A DNA stretch of 51,959 nucleotides from Clostridiales bacterium (GCA_024693345.1 JAILLB010000053.1:1-51959); one strand, 5' to 3'. Positions 33,055-44,217 are shown, counted from the first letter of the stretch. Notes: generated by a model not told the origin, from the sequence alone. A program made the numbers and translations.

Positions 33055-33912
33055 ATGGAAAAAAGTCGTTATTCTCTGGCGCGAACAATAGCGGAATGTG
33101 CAGTAATGGTTGCACTTGCGGTCATTTTAAGCATACTGAAGCTTGCAGATCTTCCCTACGGCGGAAGCATCACAATGGCAAGCAAACTGCCTCTTATAAT
33201 CATTGGGTACAGACATGGTATTAAATGGGGATTTGTCTCCTCTTTTGTATACGGAGCAATGGAACTTGTCCTCGGGCTCAATACCCTTTCTTACGTAACA
33301 GGAGTAGCATCGGTAATAGCCGTAATATTGCTTGACTACATTGTCGCATTTGGTGTAATAGGGCTATCTGCACTTGTAAGAAACGCAAAAACCGAAAAGG
33401 AAGCATTTGTTTTTGGCAGTCTTATTGCATGCTTTGCAAGATATATTTGCCATGTAATTTCAGGCGCCACTGTCTGGGCAGGTTTATCCATTCCTACCGC
33501 TGCAGCTCTATCGTACTCATTAATATATAACGCGACATACATGGTCCCGGAAACACTGATTCTGGCGGTCACTGCATATTTTATCGGGTCATCAATAGAT
33601 TTTGGTTCTGACAGGCCTAAGCCTATTATTCGGAAAGAAAGCAGCAACGGAATGCTTGTAAATGTTATGAAGTACATCACTCTGACATTTGCCTCTGCTG
33701 CGCTTATCATAGATATAGTGTGCATTTTTTCAAAGCTTCAAAATGCAGAAACAGGCGAATTTGACATTACCGGAATATCAGAAGCAAACATTCCTTTGAT
33801 TGTAATCGCAACATCTGTAGCACTTGCTGTCGTCATAGCATACTGCATAATATATTTTGTCAGTAAAAAGAAAAATCCTCAGCCGGAAACAACCAATGAG
33901 GAAAATACATGA
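33055..33912 (+). CDS. thiT: energy-coupled thiamine transporter substrate-binding protein with C-terminal extension
   Basis: 285 residues. Residues 1-180 or so are ThiT, the S-component of an ECF transporter, with ADLPYGGSITMASKLPLIIIGYRHG and FARYICHVISGATVWA as thiamine-site segments and six helices. A charged linker and two further membrane helices (YITLTFASAALIIDIVCIF and IPLIVIATSVALAVVIAYCIIYF) extend it about 90 residues past the usual length. The ATG at 33055 follows the terminator; a longer frame would start inside it. thiN overlaps its stop by four bases. The ECF ATPases and T-component must lie elsewhere. Confidence 0.93.
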   Translation: MEKSRYSLARTIAECAVMVALAVILSILKLADLPYGGSITMASKLPLIIIGYRHGIKWGFVSSFVYGAMELVLGLNTLSYVTGVASVIAVILLDYIVAFGVIGLSALVRNAKTEKEAFVFGSLIACFARYICHVISGATVWAGLSIPTAAALSYSLIYNATYMVPETLILAVTAYFIGSSIDFGSDRPKPIIRKESSNGMLVNVMKYITLTFASAALIIDIVCIFSKLQNAETGEFDITGISEANIPLIVIATSVALAVVIAYCIIYFVSKKKNPQPETTNEENT

Positions 33913-34526
33913 AATGCCTTATAATTGCAACACATTTGGAGGACAAGATTCGTGATCTTGTTAATCCTGATAATTATGGGTTCATTATCTGTGCAGACAA
34001 TTCATTTGTTCAGGCGGAACAGGAAGGAATTCACCCTGATCTTGTCATTGGAGACTTTGATCACGAACCGGAAGTGGATTATTCATCGCTGACATGCGAA
34101 GTTATCCGGTTGCCTGCGGTTAAAGATGATACAGATACTCATTATTGCATAAAAGAAGCAATATCCAGAGGAATGAAGGATTTGAGTATTATAGGCGGAA
34201 CGGGCGGCAGACTGGACCACACTCTAGCCAATATTCAGTCATTGATTTTTGCCCGCAAAAAAGGAGCCCAAGCCACACTGATAGACAAAAACAACATAGT
34301 TACCGTAACAGATAAAAATGTCGAACTGACAAAAAACAAAAAATACCTTTCTGTATTGGCCGTTGGAGGAAAGGCCATTGTATCAATTGATGGTTGCAAA
34401 TATTCTCCAGAAGAAATTGAATTGACTGAATCGTTTCCAGTAGGCGTAAGCAATGAAATATGTTCAAAAATGGCCCATATTCATGTCATTCAAGGAACTG
34501 TAGTTCTGATTCAATCTGATGATTGA
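33909..34526 (+). CDS. thiN: thiamine pyrophosphokinase
   Basis: 205 residues. It transfers pyrophosphate from ATP to thiamine, giving TPP, the ligand of the riboswitch in front of the operon. Typical segments are ICADNSFVQAEQEGIHPDLVIGDFDHE, LPAVKDDTDTHYCIKEAISRG and IIGGTGGRLDHTLANIQ, with a small beta domain at the C-terminus. The ATG overlaps the thiT stop (ATGA), so uptake and activation of thiamine are made together. Confidence 0.96.
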   Translation: MKCLIIATHLEDKIRDLVNPDNYGFIICADNSFVQAEQEGIHPDLVIGDFDHEPEVDYSSLTCEVIRLPAVKDDTDTHYCIKEAISRGMKDLSIIGGTGGRLDHTLANIQSLIFARKKGAQATLIDKNNIVTVTDKNVELTKNKKYLSVLAVGGKAIVSIDGCKYSPEEIELTESFPVGVSNEICSKMAHIHVIQGTVVLIQSDD

Positions 34527-34540
34527 CTAGATACAAATAT

Positions 34541-34574
34541 GCCCCTGTGTTTTTACGCACAAGGGCTCTTTTTT
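34541..34574 (+). terminator. terminator of thiT-thiN
   Basis: GCCCCTGTG/CACAAGGGC (one mismatch) with a 7-base loop, followed by TCTTTTTT. Confidence 0.85.
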
Positions 34575-35929
34575 CATTGCTCAACAATCAGATCATGCAA
34601 TATTCCTCGTCCTGACGAATTGCCGTCACCATCAACATCATCAAATACTATTTCTTTTACATATTCGCTTGGTTTTTTTAATTGTTCTCCATTGATTGTG
34701 ACATTTTTCAACCTTATATTCTCTGCTATTCCCGACAGATATGGATCAAATATTTCTTTTCCGTTTCTGAGAATGGATTTTGGTCCCACAGCAATAAGAT
34801 AACTCATTGGAAATTCATCCCTGTGAAGAGTCAATCTGACATTGTTTAGAAAAAAGCCGTTCACATTGGAACATATTTCAAATGCTGCACAGTTTCCTCT
34901 TATGTCATCACTTTTCATGTATTCTTCAAAGGTATCTATTGGTCGAATCAGATCAATGTCCATGTCTTCAAAAGTGATATCATATGCATTTCCGACTTCA
35001 CCTTTCTCGGGGGATTGTCCAATCAAATACGGAGGAGTCTGAAGATACATTTTGAATGTCCTTATTCCCTTGACTCTTCTGAATACCACGTTCTTAAGAT
35101 AGCAGTCAACTTTTGTCCCGTCAGAAAATTCGTAAATTCCGGGTTCAAGCCTTATTGCCTTATATCTCCCGTTAGGTTCAAGTTCAAGATCTTCGCACAA
35201 TATGTTTTCACCTGGTCCGAAAGTCACTGTCGAGTTATGCCAGTCATACATGTTTAGTGCAGCCAAATCGTCTCCAACGTTGCCTTTGACATCGGATATG
35301 AGGAGGTTTGCCGTGCTTCCACCGATATGCAGGCCATCGGCAAAACAGTTATCAAATCTTATATGTCTGAATACTGCATCATACAGTTCTCCGGTTTGAA
35401 TTGCAAAACCTGCACAGTTCACAAGTATAACGTCTTTTACTGTGAGATGACGCACATTGTTGAACAACAAACAACATGAAATGCCATACATCGAATGGGA
35501 TTCATCAACTTTTCCGCTTCTTCCGTACCCAAGTCGTGATGTATAGCATTCCTCAAAAGTGCCTCCGAATATGGAGATGTTCTCGTCTTTGACAGAATTA
35601 TTCGCCTTTTGATAAGTCTCATCGATTACGTTATCGTTTCTCAACATCAGGACATCCATTCCGTCTTTCATTTTTATAGTAGCACCATATGCCACTATCT
35701 TTCTGTTTGAAGGAACGACAATGGATTTGTCTATGATATATGGTTCACTTGACTCCGGTATTATGACAATCTGATTCTCATTGATTGCAGTTTGAATCGC
35801 GTCTGTCCAAACATTATCTTTGACAAAATTGGAATAATCCAAGACATTGGCAGTACTTGATAGGTCATCTGCCAGTAAACTGTTATTTTGTTCCATTGAT
35901 AAAAGGATATCTTGTAATTCACTGCCCAT
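34574..35929 (-). CDS. right-handed parallel beta-helix protein, second copy
   Basis: 451 residues. The N-terminal DAIQTAINENQIVIIPESSEPYIIDKSIVVPSNRKIVAYGATIKMKDG is the usual opening of pectate-lyase-like or GH28-like folds. Repeated strands follow (NVRHLTVKDVILVNCAGFAIQTG, FRHIRFDNCFADGLHIGG, ITFEDMDIDLIR). The layout is like the beta-helix protein at 7.5-8.8 kb, though the sequences differ. No signal peptide is seen. GGAGG lies 6 bases before the ATG; an upstream in-frame ATG is rejected. It stands alone with its own promoter. Substrate unknown. Confidence 0.75.
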   Translation of the reverse strand: MGSELQDILLSMEQNNSLLADDLSSTANVLDYSNFVKDNVWTDAIQTAINENQIVIIPESSEPYIIDKSIVVPSNRKIVAYGATIKMKDGMDVLMLRNDNVIDETYQKANNSVKDENISIFGGTFEECYTSRLGYGRSGKVDESHSMYGISCCLLFNNVRHLTVKDVILVNCAGFAIQTGELYDAVFRHIRFDNCFADGLHIGGSTANLLISDVKGNVGDDLAALNMYDWHNSTVTFGPGENILCEDLELEPNGRYKAIRLEPGIYEFSDGTKVDCYLKNVVFRRVKGIRTFKMYLQTPPYLIGQSPEKGEVGNAYDITFEDMDIDLIRPIDTFEEYMKSDDIRGNCAAFEICSNVNGFFLNNVRLTLHRDEFPMSYLIAVGPKSILRNGKEIFDPYLSGIAENIRLKNVTINGEQLKKPSEYVKEIVFDDVDGDGNSSGRGILHDLIVEQ

Positions 35930-35957
35930 TGGAATCCTCCACAGTATCTTTTTCATT

Positions 35958-35985
35958 ATTTTAGCACATTATTGTATGAAATCAA
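35958..35985 (-). promoter_or_regulatory. promoter of the second beta-helix gene
   Basis: TTGATT, a 16-bp spacer and TAAAAT with an extended TGC before it, on the minus strand. It touches the T run of the typA terminator. Confidence 0.6.
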
Positions 35986-36024
35986 AAATATATCCCGGAA
36001 ATTGAGTTGTTTCAAATTCCGGGA
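35983..36024 (-). terminator. terminator of typA
   Basis: A 13-bp stem with one mismatch, TCCCGGAA-T-TTGA against TCAA-T-TTCCGGGA, and a 6-base loop, followed on the minus strand by TATATTTTTG. Confidence 0.85.
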
Positions 36025-36031
36025 TTGATTA

Positions 36032-37867
36032 TTATACATTTCCTTTTTTGATTCTGCCTGCAAGTTTATATCTTTGATCTGTAGATAAGATTTTCTTGCG
36101 AAGTCTTATATTGTTTGGTGTAACCTCAATCAGCTCATCATCAGCAATAAACTCTATTGCCTGTTCAAGTGACATAATTCTCGGAGGTACAAGTCTTAAG
36201 GCCTCATCAGCACCGGTTGAACGGATTGCAGTGAGGTGTTTTTCTTTGCATACGTTAACTGCAATTTCACCAAGTTTCGGGTTTTCACCTACAATCATAC
36301 CCTCGTATACAGGGCACTGCGCCCCAATGAACATAGTACCTCTGTCCTGTGAGTTGAATACGCCGTATGACGTTGAAATACCGGCCTCAGAAGCGACAAG
36401 AGATCCTGTGAATCTTCTTGTTATTTCGCCCTTGAATTCTCCATAGGAGTCGAATACGGATGTCATGATTCCCTCGCCTCTGGTATCTGTCAAGAATTCA
36501 CTTCTGTAACCGAACAAACATCTTGTAGGAATCAGGAATTCAAGACGCATTCTGGTGCCTCTCGGTCCCATGTTTATAATGTCCGCCTTCCTTGCACCGA
36601 GTTTTTCCATTACTGTTCCGCAATAATCATTCGGAACATCAATTTCAACTCTTTCGATAGGCTCACAGCGTTTGCCGTTTATTTCTTTATACAAAACTCT
36701 AGGCGTGCTGACGTTAAGTTCGTATCCTTCTCTTCTCATTGTTTCAATAAGAATTGAGAGGTGCATTTCTCCTCTTCCTGATACAATGAAACTGTCTGTT
36801 GTATCACCATCTCTGACTCTGAGAGAAACATCTTTCAAAAGTTCTCTGTAAAGTCTGTCGCGAAGCTGTCTTGATGTGACATATTTACCGTCCTGTCCTG
36901 CAAACGGACTGTCATTGACGGAGAAAGTCATCTCCATTGTGGGCTCGGAAACCTTAACAAACTCAAGAGGTTCAACTTTTTCAGGTGAAGTGATTGTGTC
37001 CCCTATAGTAATGTCCGAAGCACCAGAGAAACAGATGATGTCTCCCATTTTTGCTGACTCTACGTTAACTCTCTGCAGTCCTTCGATCTGACTTATGCTT
37101 ACTATCTTAACCTTTCTCGGAGGAACATCCGGTGTATGGAAGTTAGATATCATTGCCTCCATGTTGGTTTTAATAACACCGCGTTCAACACGGCCTATAC
37201 CGATTCTTCCGACATAATCGTTATAGTCAATCGATGAGACCAGCATCTGCATCGGTCCATCAACATCGCCTTCCGGAGCAGGAATATAATTCAGGATTGT
37301 GTCGAACAAAGGCTTCAAATCTGTCCCTTTTTCGTACGGAGAATATGAAGCTGTTCCTTCTCTTCCTGAACACCACAGCATAGGTGAATCAAACTGACTA
37401 TCTGTAGCATTGAGATCCAAAAGCAATTCAAGCACTTCATCACCGACTTCGTCAAGTCTGGCGTCCGGTCTGTCTATTTTATTAACAACGACTATAACCG
37501 GGTGATTCAATTCGAGTGCTTTAGAAAGAACGAATCTGGTTTGAGGCATTGGTCCTTCCGCTGCATCAACAAGAAGTATTACGCCATTTACCATTTTAAG
37601 AATTCGTTCAACTTCTCCACCGAAATCGGCATGTCCTGGAGTATCTACTATGTTGATTTTTACCCCGTTATAATGGATGGCTGTATTCTTTGCAAGAATT
37701 GTTATTCCTCTTTCACGCTCTATGGCGTTAGAGTCCATAACTCTTTCTTCAACATCCTGATTTTCTCTGAAAACTCCGCCTTGCTTAAGCATTTCATCAA
37801 CAAGAGTTGTCTTGCCATGGTCAACGTGTGCAATTATGGCGATATTTCTTAAATCTTCTCTTTTCAT
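36032..37867 (-). CDS. typA: ribosome-associated GTPase TypA/BipA
   Basis: 611 residues. It is a translational GTPase of the EF-G type that binds the 70S ribosome and helps assembly and stress growth. The P-loop is HVDHGKTT, G2 RERGITI, G3 [12 protein letters not shown] and G4 [12 protein letters not shown]-like domains III and V and the TypA-specific C-terminal domain follow ([29 protein letters not shown]). It stands alone between its own promoter and terminator. Confidence 0.98.
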   Translation of the reverse strand: MKREDLRNIAIIAHVDHGKTTLVDEMLKQGGVFRENQDVEERVMDSNAIERERGITILAKNTAIHYNGVKINIVDTPGHADFGGEVERILKMVNGVILLVDAAEGPMPQTRFVLSKALELNHPVIVVVNKIDRPDARLDEVGDEVLELLLDLNATDSQFDSPMLWCSGREGTASYSPYEKGTDLKPLFDTILNYIPAPEGDVDGPMQMLVSSIDYNDYVGRIGIGRVERGVIKTNMEAMISNFHTPDVPPRKVKIVSISQIEGLQRVNVESAKMGDIICFSGASDITIGDTITSPEKVEPLEFVKVSEPTMEMTFSVNDSPFAGQDGKYVTSRQLRDRLYRELLKDVSLRVRDGDTTDSFIVSGRGEMHLSILIETMRREGYELNVSTPRVLYKEINGKRCEPIERVEIDVPNDYCGTVMEKLGARKADIINMGPRGTRMRLEFLIPTRCLFGYRSEFLTDTRGEGIMTSVFDSYGEFKGEITRRFTGSLVASEAGISTSYGVFNSQDRGTMFIGAQCPVYEGMIVGENPKLGEIAVNVCKEKHLTAIRSTGADEALRLVPPRIMSLEQAIEFIADDELIEVTPNNIRLRKKILSTDQRYKLAGRIKKGNV

Positions 37868-37901
37868 TGGATATATCCTTACTTAAAAAATTAACCAATT
37901 T

Positions 37902-37930
37902 AGTATAATACATGTTAATTAAAAAATCAA
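37902..37930 (-). promoter_or_regulatory. promoter of typA
   Basis: TTGATT, a 17-bp spacer and TATACT on the minus strand, directly after the terminator of the lipoprotein gene. Confidence 0.75.
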
Positions 37931-37970
37931 GAAAAAAAGCACCCATTCGACATTAAGTCAAACGAGTGCT
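37931..37970 (-). terminator. terminator of the lipoprotein gene
   Basis: A 14-bp stem with three G-T pairs (AGCACTCGTTTGAC with GTCGAATGGGTGCT) and a 5-base loop, followed by TTTTTTTC on the minus strand. Confidence 0.9.
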
Positions 37971-37985
37971 AATTTTTTCAAAAAA

Positions 37986-38891
37986 CTATGTTCCGTTATG
38001 AACACAAATTATTGCAAAGTAGTCAATATACTCTGTCTTGTATTCACCACCCACACGGTATGTGTCTCCGAACTGAGTTACTTTGACAACAACATACAAA
38101 TCATCATATCCTGTATCTTCAAATGCACTTGCCAAGTCAATTCTTTCTATGCCGTCACCATTAGATATATCCTTAAAGTCATATGCGACCGCAGAGTCAT
38201 CGTAAACAAACACATAAACAGAGGAAATAATTGCAGTGCCTGCATCCTGTCTGGTTGCTCCAAGTGTAGCTTCATCATATTGAATTATCAGTTTATCTGA
38301 CAAATTCAAAACCGGTGCACTTTCGAAAACCAAAGATCTCTTTGCATTATCATTAATTGTTTCTATCCAATAGTCAAATGTGTTGACTTCTTCCTCTTTG
38401 AATGATTTGGAATTTGCATCGTACAAAGCTTTAATTAAAATGAATGTGTATGGATCTTCAATTCTCTTACCCATAACTTCATCTGCATAGAACGTCAAAG
38501 CACTGTCAATATCATTGAAGTGAATGAAAGGATCTTCTCTCGTTGTTTCTTCAGTAGTGACAGAAGGATCCTTGCTCTCAGTTGTTTCGTGCACTGATGT
38601 TTCTGTTGTGGTCTCTTGATTTTTTGTTGTTTCAGTCACCTTTGATGTTGTAGTATCCGTAACCTTTGTCGTTCCGTCCGGTTTTGTTGTGGTAACATCG
38701 GTTTCGGTAACAATTGTGCCTAAATGTTCTGTTGTATCTTTCAATGTTGTACTCTCAGCAGTCATCTCAGTTTCGGTGGACTCTGTGGTTTTTGAGCCAA
38801 GAGTAATAACCGGGTTATCATTGTTTGATTGACAAGCTGCTATTCCAATGCAAAAGCATATTAGAAGCAATACTGCAATAATCTTTTTCAT
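37986..38891 (-). CDS. lipoprotein with Thr-rich linker, function unknown
   Basis: 301 residues. A type II signal (MKKIIAVLLLICFCIGIAAC) places the lipidated Cys at residue 20. About 100 residues of Thr, Glu, Ser and Lys follow (TTKPDGTTKVTDTTTSKVTETT), a flexible stalk of the kind seen on Gram-positive surface proteins. The globular C-terminal half (from FNDIDSALTFYADEVMG) is acidic and aromatic and matches no family I recognise. It has its own promoter and strong terminator. Confidence 0.8.
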   Translation of the reverse strand: MKKIIAVLLLICFCIGIAACQSNNDNPVITLGSKTTESTETEMTAESTTLKDTTEHLGTIVTETDVTTTKPDGTTKVTDTTTSKVTETTKNQETTTETSVHETTESKDPSVTTEETTREDPFIHFNDIDSALTFYADEVMGKRIEDPYTFILIKALYDANSKSFKEEEVNTFDYWIETINDNAKRSLVFESAPVLNLSDKLIIQYDEATLGATRQDAGTAIISSVYVFVYDDSAVAYDFKDISNGDGIERIDLASAFEDTGYDDLYVVVKVTQFGDTYRVGGEYKTEYIDYFAIICVHNGT

Positions 38892-38929
38892 AAAAAACGC
38901 TTCCTTTCTCTACGTGAAATGCACGATTA

Positions 38930-38959
38930 ATTATACATCCAAGAAGCAGCCTTTTACAA
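38930..38959 (-). promoter_or_regulatory. promoter of the lipoprotein gene
   Basis: TTGTAA, an 18-bp spacer and TATAAT on the minus strand, in the short gap after guaB. Confidence 0.6.
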
Positions 38960-38964
38960 CCCGA

Positions 38965-40464
<1,500 letters not shown>

Positions 40465-40470
40465 TTAGAT

Positions 40471-40499
40471 ATTCTACACAAATAAAAAAGTAATGTCAA
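40471..40499 (-). promoter_or_regulatory. promoter of guaB
   Basis: TTGACA, a 17-bp spacer and TAGAAT on the minus strand, with the -10 box about 30 bp before the ATG. I see no purine riboswitch in the short leader. Confidence 0.8.
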
Positions 40500-40501
40500 T
40501 T

Positions 40502-40553
40502 AAAAACTTCCGATTTATTGATTATGCCGGAAGTTTGCAGCTTCCGGCATAAT
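40502..40553 (-). terminator. overlapping hairpins after fucI
   Basis: A perfect 13-bp stem (ATTATGCCGGAAG with its complement, 7-base loop) without a T run shares its 3' arm with a second possible stem, AACTTCCG/CGGAAGTT, which is followed by TTTAATT. The two cannot form together. The second looks more like the terminator, though weak. Confidence 0.6.
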
Positions 40554-40564
40554 ATATTCGGTGT

Positions 40565-42328
40565 TTATTTGTAAAGCGGACCGTAAGCTTCGCAAGCTCT
40601 GTAGTCGTTTCCTTCTGTATCTGTTCCAAAAGCTGACCAGCAGTGAGGACGATAAATCTTCTCTTCCGGTACATTGTGCATAGATACTGGAATTCTGAGC
40701 ATTGAAGCAAGTGTAATCAGGTCTGCACCAACATGTCCGTATGTGAATGCTCCGTGGTTTGCACCCCAGTTAGCCATTACATCGTATGTTGACTTGAATG
40801 CGCCCTTGCCTGTAAGTCTCGGTGTGAAGTAAATAGATGGCCATGTCGGGTCTGTTCTCATAAGAAGTTTCTTATCTACTTCTTCCGGAAGTTCAACTGT
40901 CCATCCTTCAGCAATCTGGATAACCGGACCGAGTTTGTCAACGTAGTTAATACGGGCAGCTGTCACGGGCATTTCACCCTTTGACTGATACATTGATGAG
41001 AAACCGCCGCCTCTGAAATAGAATCTATCAGCAGGAGCCCATGTTGTAGCCTTGAGACAAGCGTTGATGTCTTCGTCTGTCATCTCCCACCACTTCTTCA
41101 TAACGTGGTTGCCCTTCTTATCTTTTGATGCACCTGTTCCGTCAAGAGCTGATGCACCGGAGTTGAGCATGTGGAGGAATCCATTAGCTGCTTTACCTTC
41201 GCATGTGTATCCTGTAACTCTCTTAACCGATTCAGCACTCCAGTATGTTCTTACGTCCGAGAAAATAACTGCCTGATGTGTAAGGAGTTCAAGAAGCAGC
41301 ATTGTAAGTCCGTTCATGTTATCACTCTCTGTAGCGAGGATGATAGGAGCACGTTTGCCGTTCCAGTCGAATGTTGTGTTGAGTATTGCTTCTGTGAAGT
41401 CTGCGTTCGGTTTATAGTCAGTCCATTGTCTCTGGCCCTGGAAACCGCCGTAAATTGCATTTCTGCCGCAAGACTCTTCAACAAATCCCATCTCTGCGAG
41501 TTTCGGGTTGCCAATCATGATATCTCTTATAATGAGAGTCATCTTTGCAACGAATTCCCATTCTTCCTGTTTCTTCTTGTCAGAAGCTCTTACGGAATCA
41601 GGATTCTTTTCATAACCAGGCTTGCAGTTCTTCTTAATCCATTTGAGTTCTTTTTCGTATTCTTCATGGTCATAGATACCGAGATCTATTCTGCGGAGAA
41701 TTTCTGTCATGTCGCACCATTCAGCACGGATTCCGAGGTACTTCTGAACGAACAACGGATCGAGGAATGAACCTGCAATACCCATTGCAGGACCGCCGAT
41801 TGAAACATATGAACGGTCACGCATAACGCCTACAGCTGTAGCTGCACGAGCGAAACGAAGAATCTTTTCTTCTACGTCAGCAGGAATCTTTTTGTCATCT
41901 TTTTCTTGAACTTCATGTCCATAGATTGAGAATGCCGGAAGGCCTCTCTGAGCGTGAGCTGCGAGAACTGCTGCAAGATAAACTGCGCCCGGACGTTCTG
42001 TTCCGTTGAATCCCCAAACAGCCTTTGTTGTGAGAGGATCAAGGTCCATTGTCTCAGTTACATAGCACCAACATGGTGTAACAGTAAGTGTAGCACATAC
42101 ATTGAGTTTTCTGAATTTTTCCTGGCAAAGAGCTGCCTCTTTAGCACCACCTATTGTGCAGTCTGAAATGACACATTTTACATGTGTTCCATCAGGATAA
42201 AAGACATTCTTTTCAATCAATGCTTTTGCGGCTTTAGCCATTCCCATTGTTTGTTCTTCCAAAGACTCTCTGACACCTTTGCGTCTTCCGTCGATGGTCG
42301 GACGAATTCCAATTACTGGATATTGCAT
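40565..42328 (-). CDS. fucI: L-fucose isomerase
   Basis: 587 residues. It converts L-fucose to L-fuculose, and in some bacteria D-arabinose to D-ribulose. The metal-binding residues agree with E. coli FucI at a steady offset of three: Glu334 in ATESDNMNG, Asp358 in FSDVRTYWS and His525 in WGANHGAFTYGH. GGAGG lies 11 bases before the ATG; a GTG at the ribosome site is rejected. No fuculokinase, aldolase or transporter lies nearby, so the rest of the pathway must be elsewhere. Confidence 0.96.
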   Translation of the reverse strand: MQYPVIGIRPTIDGRRKGVRESLEEQTMGMAKAAKALIEKNVFYPDGTHVKCVISDCTIGGAKEAALCQEKFRKLNVCATLTVTPCWCYVTETMDLDPLTTKAVWGFNGTERPGAVYLAAVLAAHAQRGLPAFSIYGHEVQEKDDKKIPADVEEKILRFARAATAVGVMRDRSYVSIGGPAMGIAGSFLDPLFVQKYLGIRAEWCDMTEILRRIDLGIYDHEEYEKELKWIKKNCKPGYEKNPDSVRASDKKKQEEWEFVAKMTLIIRDIMIGNPKLAEMGFVEESCGRNAIYGGFQGQRQWTDYKPNADFTEAILNTTFDWNGKRAPIILATESDNMNGLTMLLLELLTHQAVIFSDVRTYWSAESVKRVTGYTCEGKAANGFLHMLNSGASALDGTGASKDKKGNHVMKKWWEMTDEDINACLKATTWAPADRFYFRGGGFSSMYQSKGEMPVTAARINYVDKLGPVIQIAEGWTVELPEEVDKKLLMRTDPTWPSIYFTPRLTGKGAFKSTYDVMANWGANHGAFTYGHVGADLITLASMLRIPVSMHNVPEEKIYRPHCWSAFGTDTEGNDYRACEAYGPLYK

Positions 42329-42375
42329 AAGTATATTTACCTCCACTTGTTTTTGCGTCTAGCGCCTATGATTAA

Positions 42376-42404
42376 AGTATACCATCATGTCTCGACTTAT
42401 TCAA
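42376..42404 (-). promoter_or_regulatory. promoter of fucI
   Basis: TTGAAT, a 17-bp spacer and TATACT on the minus strand. I could not find a clear cre site or another operator near it. Confidence 0.7.
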
Positions 42405-42496
42405 TTATTTTGTGAACGATTTACAGAAAATATACGAAAGAAAAAAGCAAACATTATATATTTTGACGAACCACCTCGAAAAAAGCATTTTTGCAC

Positions 42497-42524
42497 TTGA
42501 CAAAAGAAACTAATCGTGTATAAT
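42497..42524 (+). promoter_or_regulatory. promoter of tRNA-Leu(GAG)
   Basis: TTGACA, a 16-bp spacer and TATAAT, both perfect, 30 bp before the tRNA. Confidence 0.88.
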
Positions 42525-42554
42525 AAATCACGCGTTTAGTTCAAACGACAAAAT

Positions 42555-42638
42555 GCGAGAGTGGCGGAACTGGCAGACGCGCACGTTTGAGGGGCGTGTG
42601 GTTTTACCATACGGGTTCAAGTCCCGTTTCTCGCACCA
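42555..42638 (+). tRNA. tRNA-Leu (anticodon GAG)
   Basis: Class II tRNA with a long variable arm. Acceptor GCGAGAG pairs with TTCTCGC, the anticodon stem CACGT/GCGTG holds loop TTGAGGG (GAG), the T-arm carries TTCAAGT, and CCA is encoded. Confidence 0.95.
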
Positions 42639-42644
42639 CAACAG

Positions 42645-42675
42645 AGTCCGATGGCTTTGTCCTTCGGGCTTTTTT
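42645..42675 (+). terminator. terminator of tRNA-Leu(GAG)
   Basis: AGTCCGA-12 nt-TCGGGCT (one G-T pair) followed by TTTTTT, 7 bases after the tRNA. Confidence 0.75.
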
Positions 42676-42705
42676 GTTTGCGATGAACTATAGAAAGGAA
42701 CAGAC

Positions 42706-43239
42706 ATGGAAAACGAAAGCACCGAACTGTTTATCGAGCTACAAGACAACGAGTGGTCATTTGACTATTTAGACCACGACAGACAGATAGTAAGAGCAAT
42801 AGTTTATGACAATGAGGGCTTTTTGTATTTCGTCAGAGTCCTACGAGACGATATATTCGGCAAAGCACAACTGATAGAAACTTCAGGAGGCGGTGTCGAG
42901 AAAAACGAAGATCAAATTTCAGCAATCAGACGAGAGCTGAAAGAAGAACTCGGAGTCGAGGTCGAAGTTATGAGAAAAATTGGTGTTGTGAGTGATTACT
43001 ACAACTTGATTCACAGGCACAATATCAACAACTATTATCTTTGCAAAATTCTCTCTTTCGGTGACAAACACATGACACAGGACGAAATAGTGGATTTCCA
43101 TCTGTCTACACTTAAGTTGACATATGACGAGGCAATTGAAGAATACAAAAAATGTTCTTCAACAAAGCTTGGACGATTAATCAGCAATCGTGAACTTCCA
43201 ATTCTGCAAGAAGCAAAAAAAATTTTGGTAACTATATAA
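42706..43239 (+). CDS. NUDIX hydrolase
   Basis: 177 residues. The Nudix box GX5EX7REUXEEXGU is complete (GGVEKNE at 62-68, then RELKEELGV at 76-84). Family members remove pyrophosphate from nucleoside diphosphates linked to another group, such as NDP-sugars or ADP-ribose; the substrate is not evident. AAAGGA lies 6 bases before the ATG. The DUF4097 gene follows after 18 bases and may be co-transcribed. No separate promoter is obvious, so read-through from the tRNA is possible. Confidence 0.92.
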   Translation: MENESTELFIELQDNEWSFDYLDHDRQIVRAIVYDNEGFLYFVRVLRDDIFGKAQLIETSGGGVEKNEDQISAIRRELKEELGVEVEVMRKIGVVSDYYNLIHRHNINNYYLCKILSFGDKHMTQDEIVDFHLSTLKLTYDEAIEEYKKCSSTKLGRLISNRELPILQEAKKILVTI

Positions 43240-43257
43240 AGAGAAGGGTGCACAATA

Positions 43258-44217
43258 ATGAAAAAGGTATTGATAATAATCGCAGTAGTCGTTTTGGTCG
43301 CAGGTCTTGTAATATTTGCAAGTGCTTTTATTGCGGCAGGTTTTGATTTTTCAAAAATAGGCAAAGCAAAATATGAAACACATATCTACACAGCCGATAC
43401 AAATTTCAGCAAAATTGAAGTCCATTCAACCGTAGATGACATAACTTTCAAACCATCATCTGACGGAAAATGCAGCATTGAATGTCTTGAAGAGGACAAA
43501 GTCACACATACTGTCGAAGTGGAAAACGGCACTCTGAAAATAGGTGTGAAAGATGAAAGACAATGGATAGATTTAATCTCATTGTTTAAAAAAACTCCAT
43601 ACATAACAGTTTACCTGCCATCAGACACATACGAGAGTGTTACAGCTGAATGTATCACCGGCGATATATTGATTCCGAGAGCATTCTCTTTCGGCAATAT
43701 TGTAATCGACGGAGACACGGGAAATATACTGTGCGGGGCATCTGCCACCGAATCAATAACCATTAATTCAACAACAGGAAGTATCTCCATAACAGGCGTT
43801 CGCTCAAACAACATGACACTGAAAGCAACCACGGGAAAAATCACTGCCAGCACTGTTGAATGCAGCGGCGATGTTAGTGTTAAAGTGACCACAGGCGATA
43901 TAGTCTTAGTCGATTTTGACTGCAATTCTCTCAAGTGCAACGGAACTACCGGATCTGTTATACTAACAAATGTGACCGCAACTGGAGATTTTAACATAGA
44001 AGACGGAACCGGAACAGTTCATTTTGACAAGTGTGATGCTGCAAATATTTACGTTAAATCAACTACCGGCAATATATCGGGATCACTCATGACCGAAAAG
44101 GATTTCAGAGCTAAGTCTTCAACAGGAAAAGTTAACGTTCCTGACACAAGAACAGGCGGCATTTGTGAAATATCATCAACAACAGGTAATATAAACATAA
44201 CGATTGCTGAATCTTAA
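43258..44217 (+). CDS. DUF4097-family membrane-anchored beta-repeat protein
   Basis: 319 residues. One N-terminal membrane helix (VLIIIAVVVLVAGLVIFASAFIAAG) anchors a domain of repeated short strands around the motif TTG or GTG (for example INSTTGSISITG, LKATTGKITAS, VKVTTGDIVLV, SSTTGNINITI). This is the pattern of DUF4097, a beta-helical or adhesin-like domain often found in bacterial envelope stress operons. The face outside the membrane is inferred. A ribosome site (AGAAGGG) precedes the ATG. Confidence 0.85.
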   Translation: MKKVLIIIAVVVLVAGLVIFASAFIAAGFDFSKIGKAKYETHIYTADTNFSKIEVHSTVDDITFKPSSDGKCSIECLEEDKVTHTVEVENGTLKIGVKDERQWIDLISLFKKTPYITVYLPSDTYESVTAECITGDILIPRAFSFGNIVIDGDTGNILCGASATESITINSTTGSISITGVRSNNMTLKATTGKITASTVECSGDVSVKVTTGDIVLVDFDCNSLKCNGTTGSVILTNVTATGDFNIEDGTGTVHFDKCDAANIYVKSTTGNISGSLMTEKDFRAKSSTGKVNVPDTRTGGICEISSTTGNINITIAES

